Below are positions 1 to 8,629 of a DNA stretch of 37,459 bases, in pieces (the first letter of the stretch is position 1; every line of letters begins with the position of its first letter). The DNA is from Aquisalimonas sp. (lineage in GTDB: Bacteria; Pseudomonadota; Gammaproteobacteria; Nitrococcales; Aquisalimonadaceae), in NCBI GenBank assembly GCA_007126095.1, contig SLBZ01000141.1:1-37459 (forward strand), written 5' to 3'. The translations under genes were made by a program, and so were the position numbers. The notes beneath the pieces were generated by a model, which was not told where the DNA came from, did no database searches, and saw only the letters and a program-made list of their open reading frames with translations.

Positions 1-182
1 CCTGTGCTGTAAATCGATGGCGGCGTCCCTGCCGCCACCCTTCGGGCCGGACGGCCTGCGGGTCGGAGCGTCGCGAGTCACCCTGGCGGTCTCACACGCC
101 CCACCGACCGGCCGAACCGGCGTAGGGTGGATCTTCAGATCCACCACGGTTGGACGCCCCGGTTACCGCTCCTGCCGCCCGT
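1..182. other. Intergenic region downstream of speE
   Basis: No gene is supported here. The stretch holds a short GC hairpin (arms GGCGGC 19-24 and GCCGCC 31-36, six-base loop) and one copy of the REP-like palindrome at 121-145. Either could shape the 3' end of the leftward speE transcript. The short frames that read through this stretch look like shadows of non-coding GC-rich DNA. Confidence 0.5.
121..145 (+). repeat. REP-like palindrome copy 1
   Basis: CGTAG followed by arms GGTGGATCT (126-134) and AGATCCACC (137-145) around a TC loop. Compared with the common copies (GGTGGACCT / AGGTCCACC), one position has changed on both arms, so the nine-pair stem is kept. It lies just downstream of the speE stop. 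No inverted partner is visible nearby. Confidence 0.85.
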
Positions 183-1046
183 CTACTGGTCCGTCAGCAG
201 GTGCCGGCAGAACTCCGGCACCGCCAGCGCACCACGGTGGATGGCGGCGTTGTAGTACTGCGTCTTGAACGGCTTGCTGGCTGCGTCGGTCTCGCGGAAC
301 TGCGTGAGATCGGCGCCCTTGCTCGCCATGGTGGCGGACCACCAGCCCGAGGGGTAACTGCACACCGGATACTGCAATGTGGCCACCCGGCTGAAACCGG
401 CGCCGCGCATGGCCGCGTGCAGGTCCTTCAGGATGGTGTCCACGTGCAGGATCGGTGATTCGCTCTGCTGCACGATCAGCCCGTCGTCCGCCACGGCCCG
501 GTGGACATCCCGGAAGAACGCCTCGCCGAACAGCCCCTCTGCGGGTCCCACCGGGTCGGTGCTGTCGACGATGACCACGTCCACACTGCCGGCGGGCAGG
601 TCCCGGATGTACTGCACGCCGTCCTGGAACAGCAGCTCCGCGCGCGTGTCGTTGTTGGCACCGCACAGTTCCGGGAAGAACCGCTCGCTCGCCCGCGTCA
701 CCCCCTCGTCGATATCCACCTGCACGCAGCGCTCGACGCCGGGGTGGCGCAGCACCTCCTGGAGCATGCCGCAGTCGCCGCCGCCGATGATCAGCACATT
801 GCGCGGGTCCGGGTGGGTAAACAGCACCGGGTGCGCCATCATTTCGTGGTAGGTGAAATTGTCGCGGCTTGTGAGCATCACGCAGCCGTCGATCACAAGC
901 AGCCGGCCCCACCGCGTTGTGTCGTACACCTCAATGGACTGATAGGGCGTTTGCTCCGCGTGGAGCTTCTCCGTGATCTCCAGTGAGAACGCGATGCCCT
1001 CCTCGCCGAAGGGCTCGCTGAACCAGCGCTCGCTGTCCAGTCCCAT
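183..1046 (-). CDS. speE: Spermidine synthase (polyamine aminopropyltransferase)
   Basis: 287 residues, close to the 288 of E. coli SpeE. The enzyme transfers an aminopropyl group from decarboxylated S-adenosylmethionine to putrescine, giving spermidine in the cytosol. Visible family landmarks are the N-terminal strand region ending in YQSIEVYDT, the VLIIGGGDCGMLQEVLRH nucleotide-binding loop (usually GGGDGG; here Cys replaces the second Asp-side Gly), VDIDEGV, and VIVDSTDPVGPAEGLF, which contains the catalytic Asp and the substrate-gate segment. The ATG at 1046 is chosen because GGGAGAG lies seven bases upstream and homologues begin here. A longer frame to 1142 is open but lacks this support. 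A speA gene lies 3.7 kb away on the other strand, so arginine-to-spermidine functions are clustered. Family assignment is strong; substrate preference (putrescine versus another diamine) is inferred. Confidence 0.93.
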   Translation of the reverse strand: MGLDSERWFSEPFGEEGIAFSLEITEKLHAEQTPYQSIEVYDTTRWGRLLVIDGCVMLTSRDNFTYHEMMAHPVLFTHPDPRNVLIIGGGDCGMLQEVLRHPGVERCVQVDIDEGVTRASERFFPELCGANNDTRAELLFQDGVQYIRDLPAGSVDVVIVDSTDPVGPAEGLFGEAFFRDVHRAVADDGLIVQQSESPILHVDTILKDLHAAMRGAGFSRVATLQYPVCSYPSGWWSATMASKGADLTQFRETDAASKPFKTQYYNAAIHRGALAVPEFCRHLLTDQ

Positions 1047-1100
1047 GGTTACTCTCCCGAGGCCCGCAGGCCGTTTCCGCGTGTGATGAGGTGCGCGGCG

Positions 1101-1129
1101 ATTATGCGCAATGGTGCTTGCCGTGACCA
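1101..1129 (-). promoter_or_regulatory. Candidate sigma-70 promoter for speE
   Basis: Read on the minus strand, TGGTCA (1129-1124) and CATAAT (1106-1101) are separated by 17 bases. Transcription would start near 1094 and give a ~48-base leader to the speE ATG. Match is moderate and no other -10-like box stands out in the 254-bp divergent region. Confidence 0.4.
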
Positions 1130-1198
1130 GTCTGTGAACCATGGCGCGGTTCCCTGAGCCACGGATGGGCAGACTCGAGATGGGTCGGTTCGTGGGTG

Positions 1199-1222
1199 CA
1201 CCCTGTCAGGAATGACAGGGTG
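1199..1222. promoter_or_regulatory. Perfect 10-bp inverted repeat with GGAA loop
   Basis: CACCCTGTCA (1199-1208), GGAA, TGACAGGGTG (1213-1222). GGAA belongs to the GNRA class of stable RNA tetraloops. No T-tract follows on either strand, so it is not a standard intrinsic terminator. It lies in the divergent speE / binding-protein region, a few bases upstream of the sigma-28-like promoter, so an operator is possible. It would also form a strong RNA hairpin in any transcript that starts further upstream. Confidence 0.6.
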
Positions 1223-1226
1223 TCGC

Positions 1227-1253
1227 TCATGTCCAGCCCATCACTGCCGATAC
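1227..1253 (+). promoter_or_regulatory. Candidate flagellar sigma-28 (FliA) promoter
   Basis: GCCGATAC at 1246-1253 matches seven of eight bases of the enteric FliA -10 consensus GCCGATAA. TCATGTCC at 1227-1234 matches four of eight of the -35 TAAAGTTT, at exactly the canonical 11-base spacing. The first downstream genes are a binding protein and a chemoreceptor, the class of genes FliA usually transcribes. The -35 match is weak. Confidence 0.45.
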
Positions 1254-1300
1254 CGACAAAACAAAGGCAGATCAAAACGCAAGTAGGGGGGGAGCTCAAC

Positions 1301-2467
1301 ATGATTCGCGGATTGCAAGGCGGACGCTGGTTCGCGCTGCTGCTGCTCGTGCCTGCACTGGCACAGGCGGAGCTTCGCTTCGGCATGGTTGCACCATTTT
1401 CCGGCGGTGCCGCCGGCCTGGGTGAAGGGATGCGCGCGGGCATCGAGGCGCATTTCCGGGAGGTCAACGAGGCCGGCGGCGTCAACGGACGATCGCTGGA
1501 GCTGATCAGCCGCGACGACGGCTATGAGCCGTCCCGTTCCGCGCCGCTGACCCGGGAGATCATCGACGAGGATGAGGTGCTCGCGTCAATCGGCAATGTC
1601 GGCACGCCCACGGCCATCGTCACCATTCCCATTCACAACCGCAGCGAGACCCTGCTGTTTGGTGCCTTCACCGGTGCGGGCGTGTTGCGACAGGATCCGC
1701 CCGACCGTCACGTGATCAATTTCCGTGCCTCGTACCATCAGGAGACCGCGGCGATGATCGACGGGCTTCTGGAGGCGGGTTTGGAGCCGGAGGAGATCGC
1801 CTTCTTCACGCAGAACGACGGCTTCGGTGACGCCGGCCACAGCGGTGCCATGGCGGCGCTCGAGGCGCACGACGTGTACCGCCCGGAGGCGCTCGCCCAC
1901 GGGCGCTACACCCGCGGCACCACGAATATCCATAACGGCCTTGCGACCATCCTGGAGGCGGAGACCGAGCCCCGGGCGATCATCATGGTCGGTGTCCACG
2001 GCCCCATTGCCGAGTTCATCCAGGAAGCCTACTGGGACCTCCCAGACACTGTCTTCCTGGCCGTCTCCTTCGTGGGCAGCCACGCCCTGCGCGACGCGCT
2101 TGATCCGGAAATGGCGGAGAGCGTGGTGGTCACCCAGGTGGTGCCCCCTTACGACGCCGACCTGCCCGCGGTTTCGGATTACCGGGATGCCCTGACGGCC
2201 CACGCTCCCGATACCGAGCCCAACTTCATTTCGCTGGAAGGCTACCTGGCTGCCCGCACGTTCGTCGCGGGCCTCGAGCAGGCCGGCGCCGATCCCGGAC
2301 GGGAGGATGTTGTCGACGGACTGCTCTCCCTGGGTGAGTTCGACATCGGCCTCGGCGAGACCCTGACGCTGGGGCCGGACGACCATCAGGCCAGCGACTC
2401 GGTATGGCCCACCCGCATCCGGGATGGCGAGTTCCAGCCGCTGGACTGGTCCCGTCTGTTCGACTAG
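1301..2467 (+). CDS. Periplasmic ligand-binding protein, branched-chain amino acid / urea / amide class (Peripla_BP_6)
   Basis: 388 residues. A signal peptide is clear: positive start, hydrophobic run FALLLLVPALAQA, predicted cleavage after AQA at residue 23. The mature part starts ELRFGMVAPFSGGAAGLGEGM, the typical first strand and ligand loop of LivJ/UrtA-type binding proteins, followed by the EVNEAGGVNGR signature near residues 50-60. The ATG at 1301 is preceded by a purine-rich ribosome site (GGGGGGAG). No ABC permease or ATPase gene is adjacent. Instead the next gene, 21 bases downstream, is a chemoreceptor, so the protein may present ligand to the receptor rather than to a transporter. 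The ligand is not readable from the sequence; the polyamine neighbours speE and speA allow but do not prove an amine, arginine-derived or urea-type ligand. Confidence 0.85.
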   Translation: MIRGLQGGRWFALLLLVPALAQAELRFGMVAPFSGGAAGLGEGMRAGIEAHFREVNEAGGVNGRSLELISRDDGYEPSRSAPLTREIIDEDEVLASIGNVGTPTAIVTIPIHNRSETLLFGAFTGAGVLRQDPPDRHVINFRASYHQETAAMIDGLLEAGLEPEEIAFFTQNDGFGDAGHSGAMAALEAHDVYRPEALAHGRYTRGTTNIHNGLATILEAETEPRAIIMVGVHGPIAEFIQEAYWDLPDTVFLAVSFVGSHALRDALDPEMAESVVVTQVVPPYDADLPAVSDYRDALTAHAPDTEPNFISLEGYLAARTFVAGLEQAGADPGREDVVDGLLSLGEFDIGLGETLTLGPDDHQASDSVWPTRIRDGEFQPLDWSRLFD

Positions 2468-2488
2468 GCCCTGGAAGGAGAATCTGAC

Positions 2489-4627
2489 ATGCGCCTGCAA
2501 TTGAGTATTCGCGCCATGCTGTTGGGCCTGTTCGGGACCGCCATCGTCGCCGCACTGTTGCTGGCTGCGGTGGCGCTGGTCTCCAACGCCCGACTGGTAA
2601 ACACCCAGGACTACATTCTCGGCGAAGTGCTGCCGAACCAGATCGCCCGCACGGACATCGGCAACATCATGGCGGGGTTCGGTGAGCGCCACGCCGAGCT
2701 GATCGGCGCAGAGCGCGCCCAGGGGCTCGACGACGCCATACAGCTCGCCGAGCTGGAGCGCGACTACCAGGCCGCCAGTGCGGATCTGGAACAGCTCGCG
2801 GCGGAGGACGAGCGGGCCGCGGAGCTGGCCGCGTCCCTCGATACCGGCTACACCACGCTGGTGGATGCCGACCGGGCGTTGGAGGAGACCCGGCGGCACT
2901 ACCTGCAGCTGCTGGAGGAGATCGAGGCCCAGGTCGCCACCATGGATGACCACATCGGTACGGTGCTGGTGCAGTCCGAACGCATGGCTGGCCAGGCCAC
3001 CCTGCGCCGCGTCCGTCAGGAGCGCGAGCTGCGTGGCGAACTGGAGCGGGTCGGTGGTGATGTTCGCGCGCTGCCCCCCATGCTCGTGGAAGGGCTGATC
3101 GAGCGCCGACTGGATATTGTCCGGCTCAGCGGCGACATTCAGGTCGCTGTGGCCAACCTGGCCGGGCTCGGCCGCAATCTGCGACTGATCAACGACCCAT
3201 TCATGCTTACCAGCACGCGCCAGAACGAGGTCAATCAGCAGTTGAATCTGGCCCTGCAGTCGGCGGCGCAGATCCGGGACTCGGAGTGGAGTGACCGCCA
3301 GCAACGCGAGATGGCCGGGGAGCTGCACGACATCATCGCCGCCATGGGTGCGTTGATGGTGGACGGCGACGATTCCGTATATGCGTTGCGCCAGCAGCAG
3401 CTCGAACTGGAACAGCGCCAGAGCGAGGCGTTGAGCGATGTCCGCGCCGCCACCGCCGACATGCGGGCCAGCATGGGGGACCTGGAGGCGTACGTCATGG
3501 CGGAGGCCGACAGCGCCGTGGACACGGCCCAGACCCTGGCAACCGCCGGGCGCAACGCCATCCTCGTGGTCACCCTCGGCGTCATCGCCCTGCTGGTGGT
3601 GTTCGGCCTGCGCACGGTCCAGCGGGTGCTCCAGCCCATCGGCCAGATGCGTCGACAGATGGAGACCATGGGCGGGGAAGCCAGCCAGACCGGCGACCTC
3701 AGCATGCGGATCCATACCGGCCGGGATGATGAACTGGGGCAGACCGCCAACGCCTTCAACCAGATGATGGCGACGTTCCAGGACATGATCCGCAACATCG
3801 TGGAGACGGCCCACGGCGTGCAGGAGCAGTCGTCCTCGCTGGAGAAGCTGGCTGCGTCGAGCAAGGATGCCGCTGGCCGCCAGCAGAGCGAGACCGAGGA
3901 AGTGGCGGCGGCCATCAACGAAATGGCCACCACCGTCCAGGAAGTGGCGCGCAACACCCAGCATGCCGCTGAACTGGCTAACAATGGCCGTGAAGCGGCT
4001 ACGCACGGCACGGCCGTGGTGGAGCAGAACGCCAGCTCCATCAGTCGCCTGTCCGATGCGGTGGAGCGCGCGGTGCGCGTGATCGGCGATCTCAAGAACC
4101 AGACGGACAACATCACCCAGGTATTGTCCGTGATCCAGGAGGTCTCGGAGCAGACCAACCTGCTGGCGCTGAATGCCGCCATCGAAGCGGCCCGCGCCGG
4201 CGACCACGGTCGCGGGTTCGCGGTGGTGGCCGACGAAGTCCGTACCCTGGCCAGCCGCACCCAGTCGTCGGCGCGCGAGATTGAGGAGATGATCGAGAAG
4301 CTCCAGGCCGGCGCCGACGAAGGTGTTGCGGTAATGCAGGAGAGCCATCAGCAGGCGGAAACCAGCGTGACCCAGGCGGGCGAAGCCGGCGCGGCGCTGG
4401 AGACGCTCAACTCCACGGTCTCGGAGATCTCGGACATGAACACCCAGATCGCCAGTGCCGCGGAGGAGCAGAGTGCCGTGGCCGACACCATCAACGAGAG
4501 CGTCAACCGGCTTAGTGACATCGCTCGGGAGGGCGCCGCTTCCAACGAACAGGTCGCCCGCGCCAACGATGAGCTGGTGCGTCTGGCCGGCGAGCTGCGC
4601 GAGCTGGCGGGGCGTTTCCGCACCTGA
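2489..4627 (+). CDS. Methyl-accepting chemotaxis protein
   Basis: 712 residues. Order: short cytosolic start, membrane helix ~11-35, long helical periplasmic sensor ~36-350, second membrane helix ~354-372, HAMP ~373-425, methylation and signalling helices to the end. The highly conserved hairpin tip ([18 protein letters not shown]...) begins at E554. The periplasmic part is much larger than a four-helix bundle and looks all-helical, compatible with a double-bundle (HBM-like) sensor; that is inference. No C-terminal CheR-docking pentapeptide is seen. GGAAGGAG precedes the ATG, and only 21 bases separate it from the binding-protein gene, so both are probably on one mRNA, possibly from the sigma-28-like promoter at 1227-1253. 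It would signal through CheW/CheA to the flagellar motor, with the binding protein as a likely ligand donor. Confidence 0.93.
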   Translation: MRLQLSIRAMLLGLFGTAIVAALLLAAVALVSNARLVNTQDYILGEVLPNQIARTDIGNIMAGFGERHAELIGAERAQGLDDAIQLAELERDYQAASADLEQLAAEDERAAELAASLDTGYTTLVDADRALEETRRHYLQLLEEIEAQVATMDDHIGTVLVQSERMAGQATLRRVRQERELRGELERVGGDVRALPPMLVEGLIERRLDIVRLSGDIQVAVANLAGLGRNLRLINDPFMLTSTRQNEVNQQLNLALQSAAQIRDSEWSDRQQREMAGELHDIIAAMGALMVDGDDSVYALRQQQLELEQRQSEALSDVRAATADMRASMGDLEAYVMAEADSAVDTAQTLATAGRNAILVVTLGVIALLVVFGLRTVQRVLQPIGQMRRQMETMGGEASQTGDLSMRIHTGRDDELGQTANAFNQMMATFQDMIRNIVETAHGVQEQSSSLEKLAASSKDAAGRQQSETEEVAAAINEMATTVQEVARNTQHAAELANNGREAATHGTAVVEQNASSISRLSDAVERAVRVIGDLKNQTDNITQVLSVIQEVSEQTNLLALNAAIEAARAGDHGRGFAVVADEVRTLASRTQSSAREIEEMIEKLQAGADEGVAVMQESHQQAETSVTQAGEAGAALETLNSTVSEISDMNTQIASAAEEQSAVADTINESVNRLSDIAREGAASNEQVARANDELVRLAGELRELAGRFRT

Positions 4628-4652
4628 TGGTGTTACCCTGATACGGCGCTGT

Positions 4653-4687
4653 CGGGCGCGATCCGGAGAGACTCCGGGTCGCGCCCG
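4653..4687. terminator. Long hairpin between the chemoreceptor gene and speA
   Basis: A 16-pair stem (4653-4668 with 4672-4687), one pair being a T-G wobble, closed by the three-base loop AGA. It starts 25 bases after the chemoreceptor stop and ends 42 bases before speA. The following plus-strand bases (GTTGCGTCTG) are only mildly T-rich, so it may be a weak intrinsic terminator, an mRNA-end stabiliser, or part of the speA leader. Confidence 0.6.
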
Positions 4688-4729
4688 GTTGCGTCTGATC
4701 GGGGGACACCAGCGGAGACAGTCGGCATC

Positions 4730-6610
4730 ATGGGCGAGTGGAGCATCCAGGACGCGCGCCAGCTTTACAACACCGCGCACTGGGGCGGCGGTTATTTCGA
4801 CATCGGCGACCAGGGGCGGGTCGTGGTGCGGCCCTCCGGGCAGGGCGGCGGCACCGCCATCGACCTGGACGCGCTCGCGGATGCCGTCCAGGCGCGCGGG
4901 TTGTCGCTGCCCGTGCTCGTGCGGTTCGTGGATATCCTCCACCACCGCGTGGACAGCCTCTGCAACGCCTTCCAGTCTGCCATGGCGGCCCACGCTTACC
5001 AGGGCCGTTACACCGCCGTCTATCCCATCAAGGTCAACCAGCAGCGCCGTGTGGTGGAAGAGATTCTCTCCCGGGGCGAGCAGCGGGTTGGGCTCGAGGC
5101 CGGCAGCAAACCGGAACTCATGGCCGTGCTTGCACTGGCGCCGGCCGGCGGCACGGTCATCTGCAACGGCTACAAGGATCGCGAATACGTGCGCCTTGCG
5201 CTGCTGGGGCAGGAGCTGGGCATGGACGTGCGCATCGTCATGGAAAAGCGCAGCGAAGCGGATCTGGTGGTGGCGGAGGCGCAGCGCCTCGGAGTCACCC
5301 CCCGGCTCGGCATGCGGGTACGGCTGGCCTCCATCGGTGCCGGCAAGTGGCAGAACACCGGCGGCGAGAAGTCCAAGTTCGGCTTGAGCGCATCCCAGGC
5401 GTTGAGCGTGGTCGATCGGCTCCGGGCGGACGGGTTCGAGCACACCCTGGATCTGCTGCACTTCCATCTGGGCTCGCAGATTCCCAACGTCCGCGACATC
5501 CGCAGCGGCATGCGTGAAGCGGCCCGCTACTACGCGGAGCTGCGCGCCCTTGGCGTGCCCGTGACCACCGTGGACGTGGGCGGTGGCCTCGGGGTCGACT
5601 ACGAGGGCACCCGCTCCCGCAATTACTGTTCCATGAACTACTCGGTGGACGAGTACGCCAGCAACGTGGTGCACGCGCTCTGGGAAATCTGCAGCGAGCG
5701 CGACCTGCCCCACCCGGACATCATCTCCGAGTCCGGCCGGGCGCTCACCGCCCATCACGCGGTGCTGCTGACCAACGTCATCGACCACGACAGCCCCGGC
5801 GAAGAGCGTGCCGAAGCCCCCGGCGACGGTGGGCCGCAGGTGCTCGCCGACCTCTGGCAGACCCTGACGGAAGCCGCCGGGCGTTCCCCGATCGAGCGCT
5901 ATCACGATGCTGTCCACGGCCTGCAGGAGGCGCAGGCCATGTACACCCACGGCGTGCTCGGCCTGCAGCAGCGTGCCCATGCGGAGCAGTTGTACACGGC
6001 CATCTGCCGCCAGGTCCGGGGGCAGCTCAGCCCCACCGCCCGCAATCACCGGGAAGTGCTGGACGAACTCAACGAGAAGCTGGCGCAGAAGCTCTTCTGC
6101 AATCTGTCGATCTTCCAGTCCATGCCCGACGTCTGGGCCATCGACCAGGTCTTCCCGATCCTGCCTCTGGCGGGGCTGGACGAGCGGCCCACGGCGCGCG
6201 CCGTGCTGCAGGACCTCACCTGCGACTCGGATGGCAGCGTCCAGTACTACGTGGATGGCGAGGGCGTGGAGAGCACCCTGCCCCTGCCGCCGTTCAGGCC
6301 GGGCACACCCTACCGGCTCGGGATCTTCATGGTCGGCGCCTACCAGGAGATCCTCGGTGACATGCACAACCTGTTCGGCGACACCGCGGCCATCAACGTG
6401 CACCTGGACGGTGACGGCTACCGGCTCAGCGAGCCCGTGGCCGGGGATACGGTCGAGCAGGTGCTGCACTATGTCCATTTCCGGCGAGACGACCTGCTGC
6501 AGGCCTATGAGCAGAAAGTGAGGGCGGCGTCGCTGGATGCGTCCCGGCAGCGCGAGTGTCTGGAGGCGCTGGAGACGGGCCTGCGGGGCTATACCTACCT
6601 GGAAGACTGA
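4730..6610 (+). CDS. speA: Biosynthetic arginine decarboxylase
   Basis: 626 residues; E. coli SpeA has 658. The PLP-dependent enzyme turns arginine into agmatine, the first step of the agmatine route to putrescine. Fold type III features are visible: YPIKVNQ with the PLP-binding lysine at K101, HFHLGSQ at 244-250 stacking on the cofactor, the glycine-rich DVGGGLGVDYEGT phosphate loop, SESGRAL, and the C-terminal CDSDG at 498-502 with the catalytic cysteine supplied to the partner active site. GGAGA lies upstream of the ATG. Expression may be set by the long hairpin just before it. Together with speE it indicates arginine to agmatine to putrescine to spermidine; agmatinase or agmatine deiminase genes are not in the window. 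Confidence 0.95.
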   Translation: MGEWSIQDARQLYNTAHWGGGYFDIGDQGRVVVRPSGQGGGTAIDLDALADAVQARGLSLPVLVRFVDILHHRVDSLCNAFQSAMAAHAYQGRYTAVYPIKVNQQRRVVEEILSRGEQRVGLEAGSKPELMAVLALAPAGGTVICNGYKDREYVRLALLGQELGMDVRIVMEKRSEADLVVAEAQRLGVTPRLGMRVRLASIGAGKWQNTGGEKSKFGLSASQALSVVDRLRADGFEHTLDLLHFHLGSQIPNVRDIRSGMREAARYYAELRALGVPVTTVDVGGGLGVDYEGTRSRNYCSMNYSVDEYASNVVHALWEICSERDLPHPDIISESGRALTAHHAVLLTNVIDHDSPGEERAEAPGDGGPQVLADLWQTLTEAAGRSPIERYHDAVHGLQEAQAMYTHGVLGLQQRAHAEQLYTAICRQVRGQLSPTARNHREVLDELNEKLAQKLFCNLSIFQSMPDVWAIDQVFPILPLAGLDERPTARAVLQDLTCDSDGSVQYYVDGEGVESTLPLPPFRPGTPYRLGIFMVGAYQEILGDMHNLFGDTAAINVHLDGDGYRLSEPVAGDTVEQVLHYVHFRRDDLLQAYEQKVRAASLDASRQRECLEALETGLRGYTYLED

Positions 6611-6636
6611 GACCGGAGATAACGGAGGTGACGAAC

Positions 6637-7521
6637 ATGAAAGTCGGCGTGATCGGCATGGGTGCCATGGGTACCGGAATGGCGCGCAATCTGCACAAGG
6701 CGAGGCTGCTCGAGGCGGTGTGGAACCGCTCCGCGGACAAGGCGGACGCGATTGCGGCCGAGCTGGGCGTCGCGGCCGCGGCCGACCCGGCGACCCTGGC
6801 CGGCCAGTGCGACGTCATCGTCACCTGCGTCTCCAGGGACGAGGACGTGCTGGCCGTCATGGACGCCATGGCACCGGGGCTGTCCGCCGGCAAGACGGTG
6901 GTGGACACCTCCACCATTGCCGTGGATACCGCCAAGCAGGCGGCTGCCAGACTCGCCACGGCCGGCGTCGAGTTCCTGGATGCTCCCGTGTCGGGCGGCA
7001 AGGAAGGCGCACAGACCGGGCAGCTGGTGTTCATGATCGGCGGTGACCCGACCGTGGTGGAGCGGCTGCGTCCGGCGTTCGACGCCATGGGCAAGAGCGC
7101 CACGCACATGGGCGACGTGGGTTCCGGTCAGGCGACCAAGGCCGTGAACCAGATCATGTGTGCCGGCATCAACCAGGCCGTGACCGAGGCGCTGGCCTTC
7201 GGCCAGGCGTCGGGGCTGGACATGGACAAGGTCATCGACGTGGTCAGCGGTGGCGCCGCCGGCAACTGGTTCCTGCAGATGCGCGGCCCGACCATGGTCA
7301 AGGGCACCTTCGAGCCTGGCTTCAAGCTGGCCCTGCACCACAAGGACCTCACCATCTGTCGCCAGATGCTGGACAACATGAACGTCGCGCTGCCGACGGT
7401 GGAGATGACGCTCAAGCACTACGACCGCCTGCTCGCTGCGGGTTATGGCGACGAGGACATCTCCGCGCTCTACCGCGACAAGCGCGAGCTGTTCAACGGC
7501 GGCAACAAGAAATCCCTGTAG
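6637..7521 (+). CDS. NAD(P)-dependent beta-hydroxyacid dehydrogenase (2-hydroxy-3-oxopropionate reductase / 3-hydroxyisobutyrate dehydrogenase family)
   Basis: 294 residues, the usual family length. The N-terminal Rossmann motif is GVIGMGAMG (G7, G9, G12). The substrate segment DAPVSGGKEGAQTGQL carries S119-G120-G121. The catalytic lysine is K168 in GSGQATKAVNQIM, followed by N171. The family reduces tartronate semialdehyde, succinic semialdehyde or glyoxylate, or oxidises 3-hydroxyisobutyrate; the sequence alone does not separate these. The start at 6637 is set by a strong AACGGAGGTG site; a longer in-frame start at 6556 lies inside speA. The gene follows speA by 26 bases and precedes the SseB-like gene by 13, so the three may be co-transcribed. 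N30-R31 after strand two could favour NADPH, as in related enzymes. Confidence 0.88.
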   Translation: MKVGVIGMGAMGTGMARNLHKARLLEAVWNRSADKADAIAAELGVAAAADPATLAGQCDVIVTCVSRDEDVLAVMDAMAPGLSAGKTVVDTSTIAVDTAKQAAARLATAGVEFLDAPVSGGKEGAQTGQLVFMIGGDPTVVERLRPAFDAMGKSATHMGDVGSGQATKAVNQIMCAGINQAVTEALAFGQASGLDMDKVIDVVSGGAAGNWFLQMRGPTMVKGTFEPGFKLALHHKDLTICRQMLDNMNVALPTVEMTLKHYDRLLAAGYGDEDISALYRDKRELFNGGNKKSL

Positions 7522-7534
7522 TCCCGGAGGTGAG

Positions 7535-7960
7535 ATGAGTACCGACACGCGCTTCGCCGAGTTCGAGCCGCTCAACGATCTGGAGCAGGATCTGCTGGCG
7601 GCTCACACCGGCGAGATGGAAACCGTGGAGTTCATGCAGCGCATGGCCGAAAGCCAGGTGGCGCTGCTGGTGGACCAGGAGTTCGCCGAGTCGGAGCACC
7701 CCGAAGGGGTGCAGCCCCTGGTGCTCCAGGGGGACGATGGCGAAGGGTTGCTGGCCGTGTTCACCGCCCCGGCCCGTGGCTACCCGGTGACCGAGGAGCA
7801 CCCGGAGTTCGCCTTCTCCGTGGAGGTCTCGTTTGCCTGGGCGGTGCACAGCACCTGGGATGGCATGGGCGTGGTGGTCAATCCGGGCTGGGCGGTGGGG
7901 TTCACCATACCGCCCGACGCGGTCCGCGGCATGAAAGGCGGCGAGAGCCGGCTTCAGTAG
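7535..7960 (+). CDS. SseB N-terminal-domain-like protein
   Basis: 141 residues, acidic and soluble, without a signal peptide. It resembles the N-terminal SseB domain: an amphipathic start (FAEFEPLNDLEQDLLAAHTGEM), a central PLVLQGDDGEGLLAVFTAP strand pair, and the diagnostic GVVVNPGWAVGFTIPP segment. SseB in E. coli was named for enhanced serine sensitivity; the biochemical role is not established. GGAGGTGAG lies immediately before the ATG at 7535. An earlier in-frame start at 7445 overlaps the preceding gene and has no ribosome site. Its end converges with the SPOR gene with 12 bases between them. Confidence 0.7.
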   Translation: MSTDTRFAEFEPLNDLEQDLLAAHTGEMETVEFMQRMAESQVALLVDQEFAESEHPEGVQPLVLQGDDGEGLLAVFTAPARGYPVTEEHPEFAFSVEVSFAWAVHSTWDGMGVVVNPGWAVGFTIPPDAVRGMKGGESRLQ

Positions 7961-7972
7961 CGCGGCAGGCCG

Positions 7973-8611
7973 TCAGCTGCGCGAGCGCAGCAGGATGCTG
8001 TCGACGTTGTTGTCCTCCAGCTGGCTGCGCAGCGAATCCACGCGGTCGCGGTCGGCGAACGGGCCGATGCGCACGCGGTGCCATGTCTCGCCGGTGTCCA
8101 CCTCCACGCTTTCGATGTTCGCCTGCACGCCGATAAGTGCCAGGTTGGCCTTCATGCGATCGGCGTCCTCGTGGGACTGAAACGAACCCGCCTGCACCAT
8201 GTAGTGGGGCGTTTCCTCGTCGTCCGCCGTGGCCGGCTGCTCTGCCGGTGCCGGGTCGGGGGTGGTGACCTCCGGCTCTGGCGCGGCCGGTGCATCCGGC
8301 ATCGCCGTGACGGCCTCTTCGTCCTCCGGCTCGTCCGGTACCACCACCTCCATCTCCGAGAGCAGCTCGTAGAATTCGAAGCGCGGGCGGTTGCTGCCGC
8401 TGCTGCGCTCACCCTGCTGCTGGGCGGTCTCGCCGGAGGACGACGGGCTCATGACGCCGCTGTCCCGATCGTGATGCATGTGCACCAGAAACGCCACGAA
8501 CAGGCCGGGCAATAGCCCGCTCAGGAACCAACCCATGCGGGAGCCGCCAGCGGCCTGCTGCTTCGGTTGTGGTTTGCGCTTTGCGCCGGTACTGCGTTTG
8601 GTATTGGCCAT
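7973..8611 (-). CDS. SPOR-domain membrane protein (FtsN-like)
   Basis: 212 residues. A basic cytosolic start (MANTKRSTGAKRKPQPKQQ) precedes one membrane helix at ~26-44, then a low-complexity Pro/Glu/Ala periplasmic linker (~50-135) and a C-terminal SPOR domain from HYMVQAGSFQS to VDSILLRSRS. SPOR domains bind denuded septal peptidoglycan. The architecture and the position after argS (priA-argS-ftsN is common in gammaproteobacteria) suggest a division-site protein, but the short length and absence of a recognisable essential FtsN motif leave the exact role open. It starts 18 bases after argS and is likely co-transcribed. The usual next genes, hslV and hslU, are absent; the SseB-like gene converges instead. 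Confidence 0.85.
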   Translation of the reverse strand: MANTKRSTGAKRKPQPKQQAAGGSRMGWFLSGLLPGLFVAFLVHMHHDRDSGVMSPSSSGETAQQQGERSSGSNRPRFEFYELLSEMEVVVPDEPEDEEAVTAMPDAPAAPEPEVTTPDPAPAEQPATADDEETPHYMVQAGSFQSHEDADRMKANLALIGVQANIESVEVDTGETWHRVRIGPFADRDRVDSLRSQLEDNNVDSILLRSRS

Positions 8612-8629
8612 GATCTGCGTCCGTGATCC

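Noticed and set aside
1586..6478. A stop-free minus-strand frame of about 1630 codons opposite the binding protein, chemoreceptor and speA
   Set aside because: It is antisense to three well-supported genes, is rich in His, Gly, Val and Gln in the pattern produced by reverse reading of GC-rich codons, has no ribosome site and no domain resemblance.
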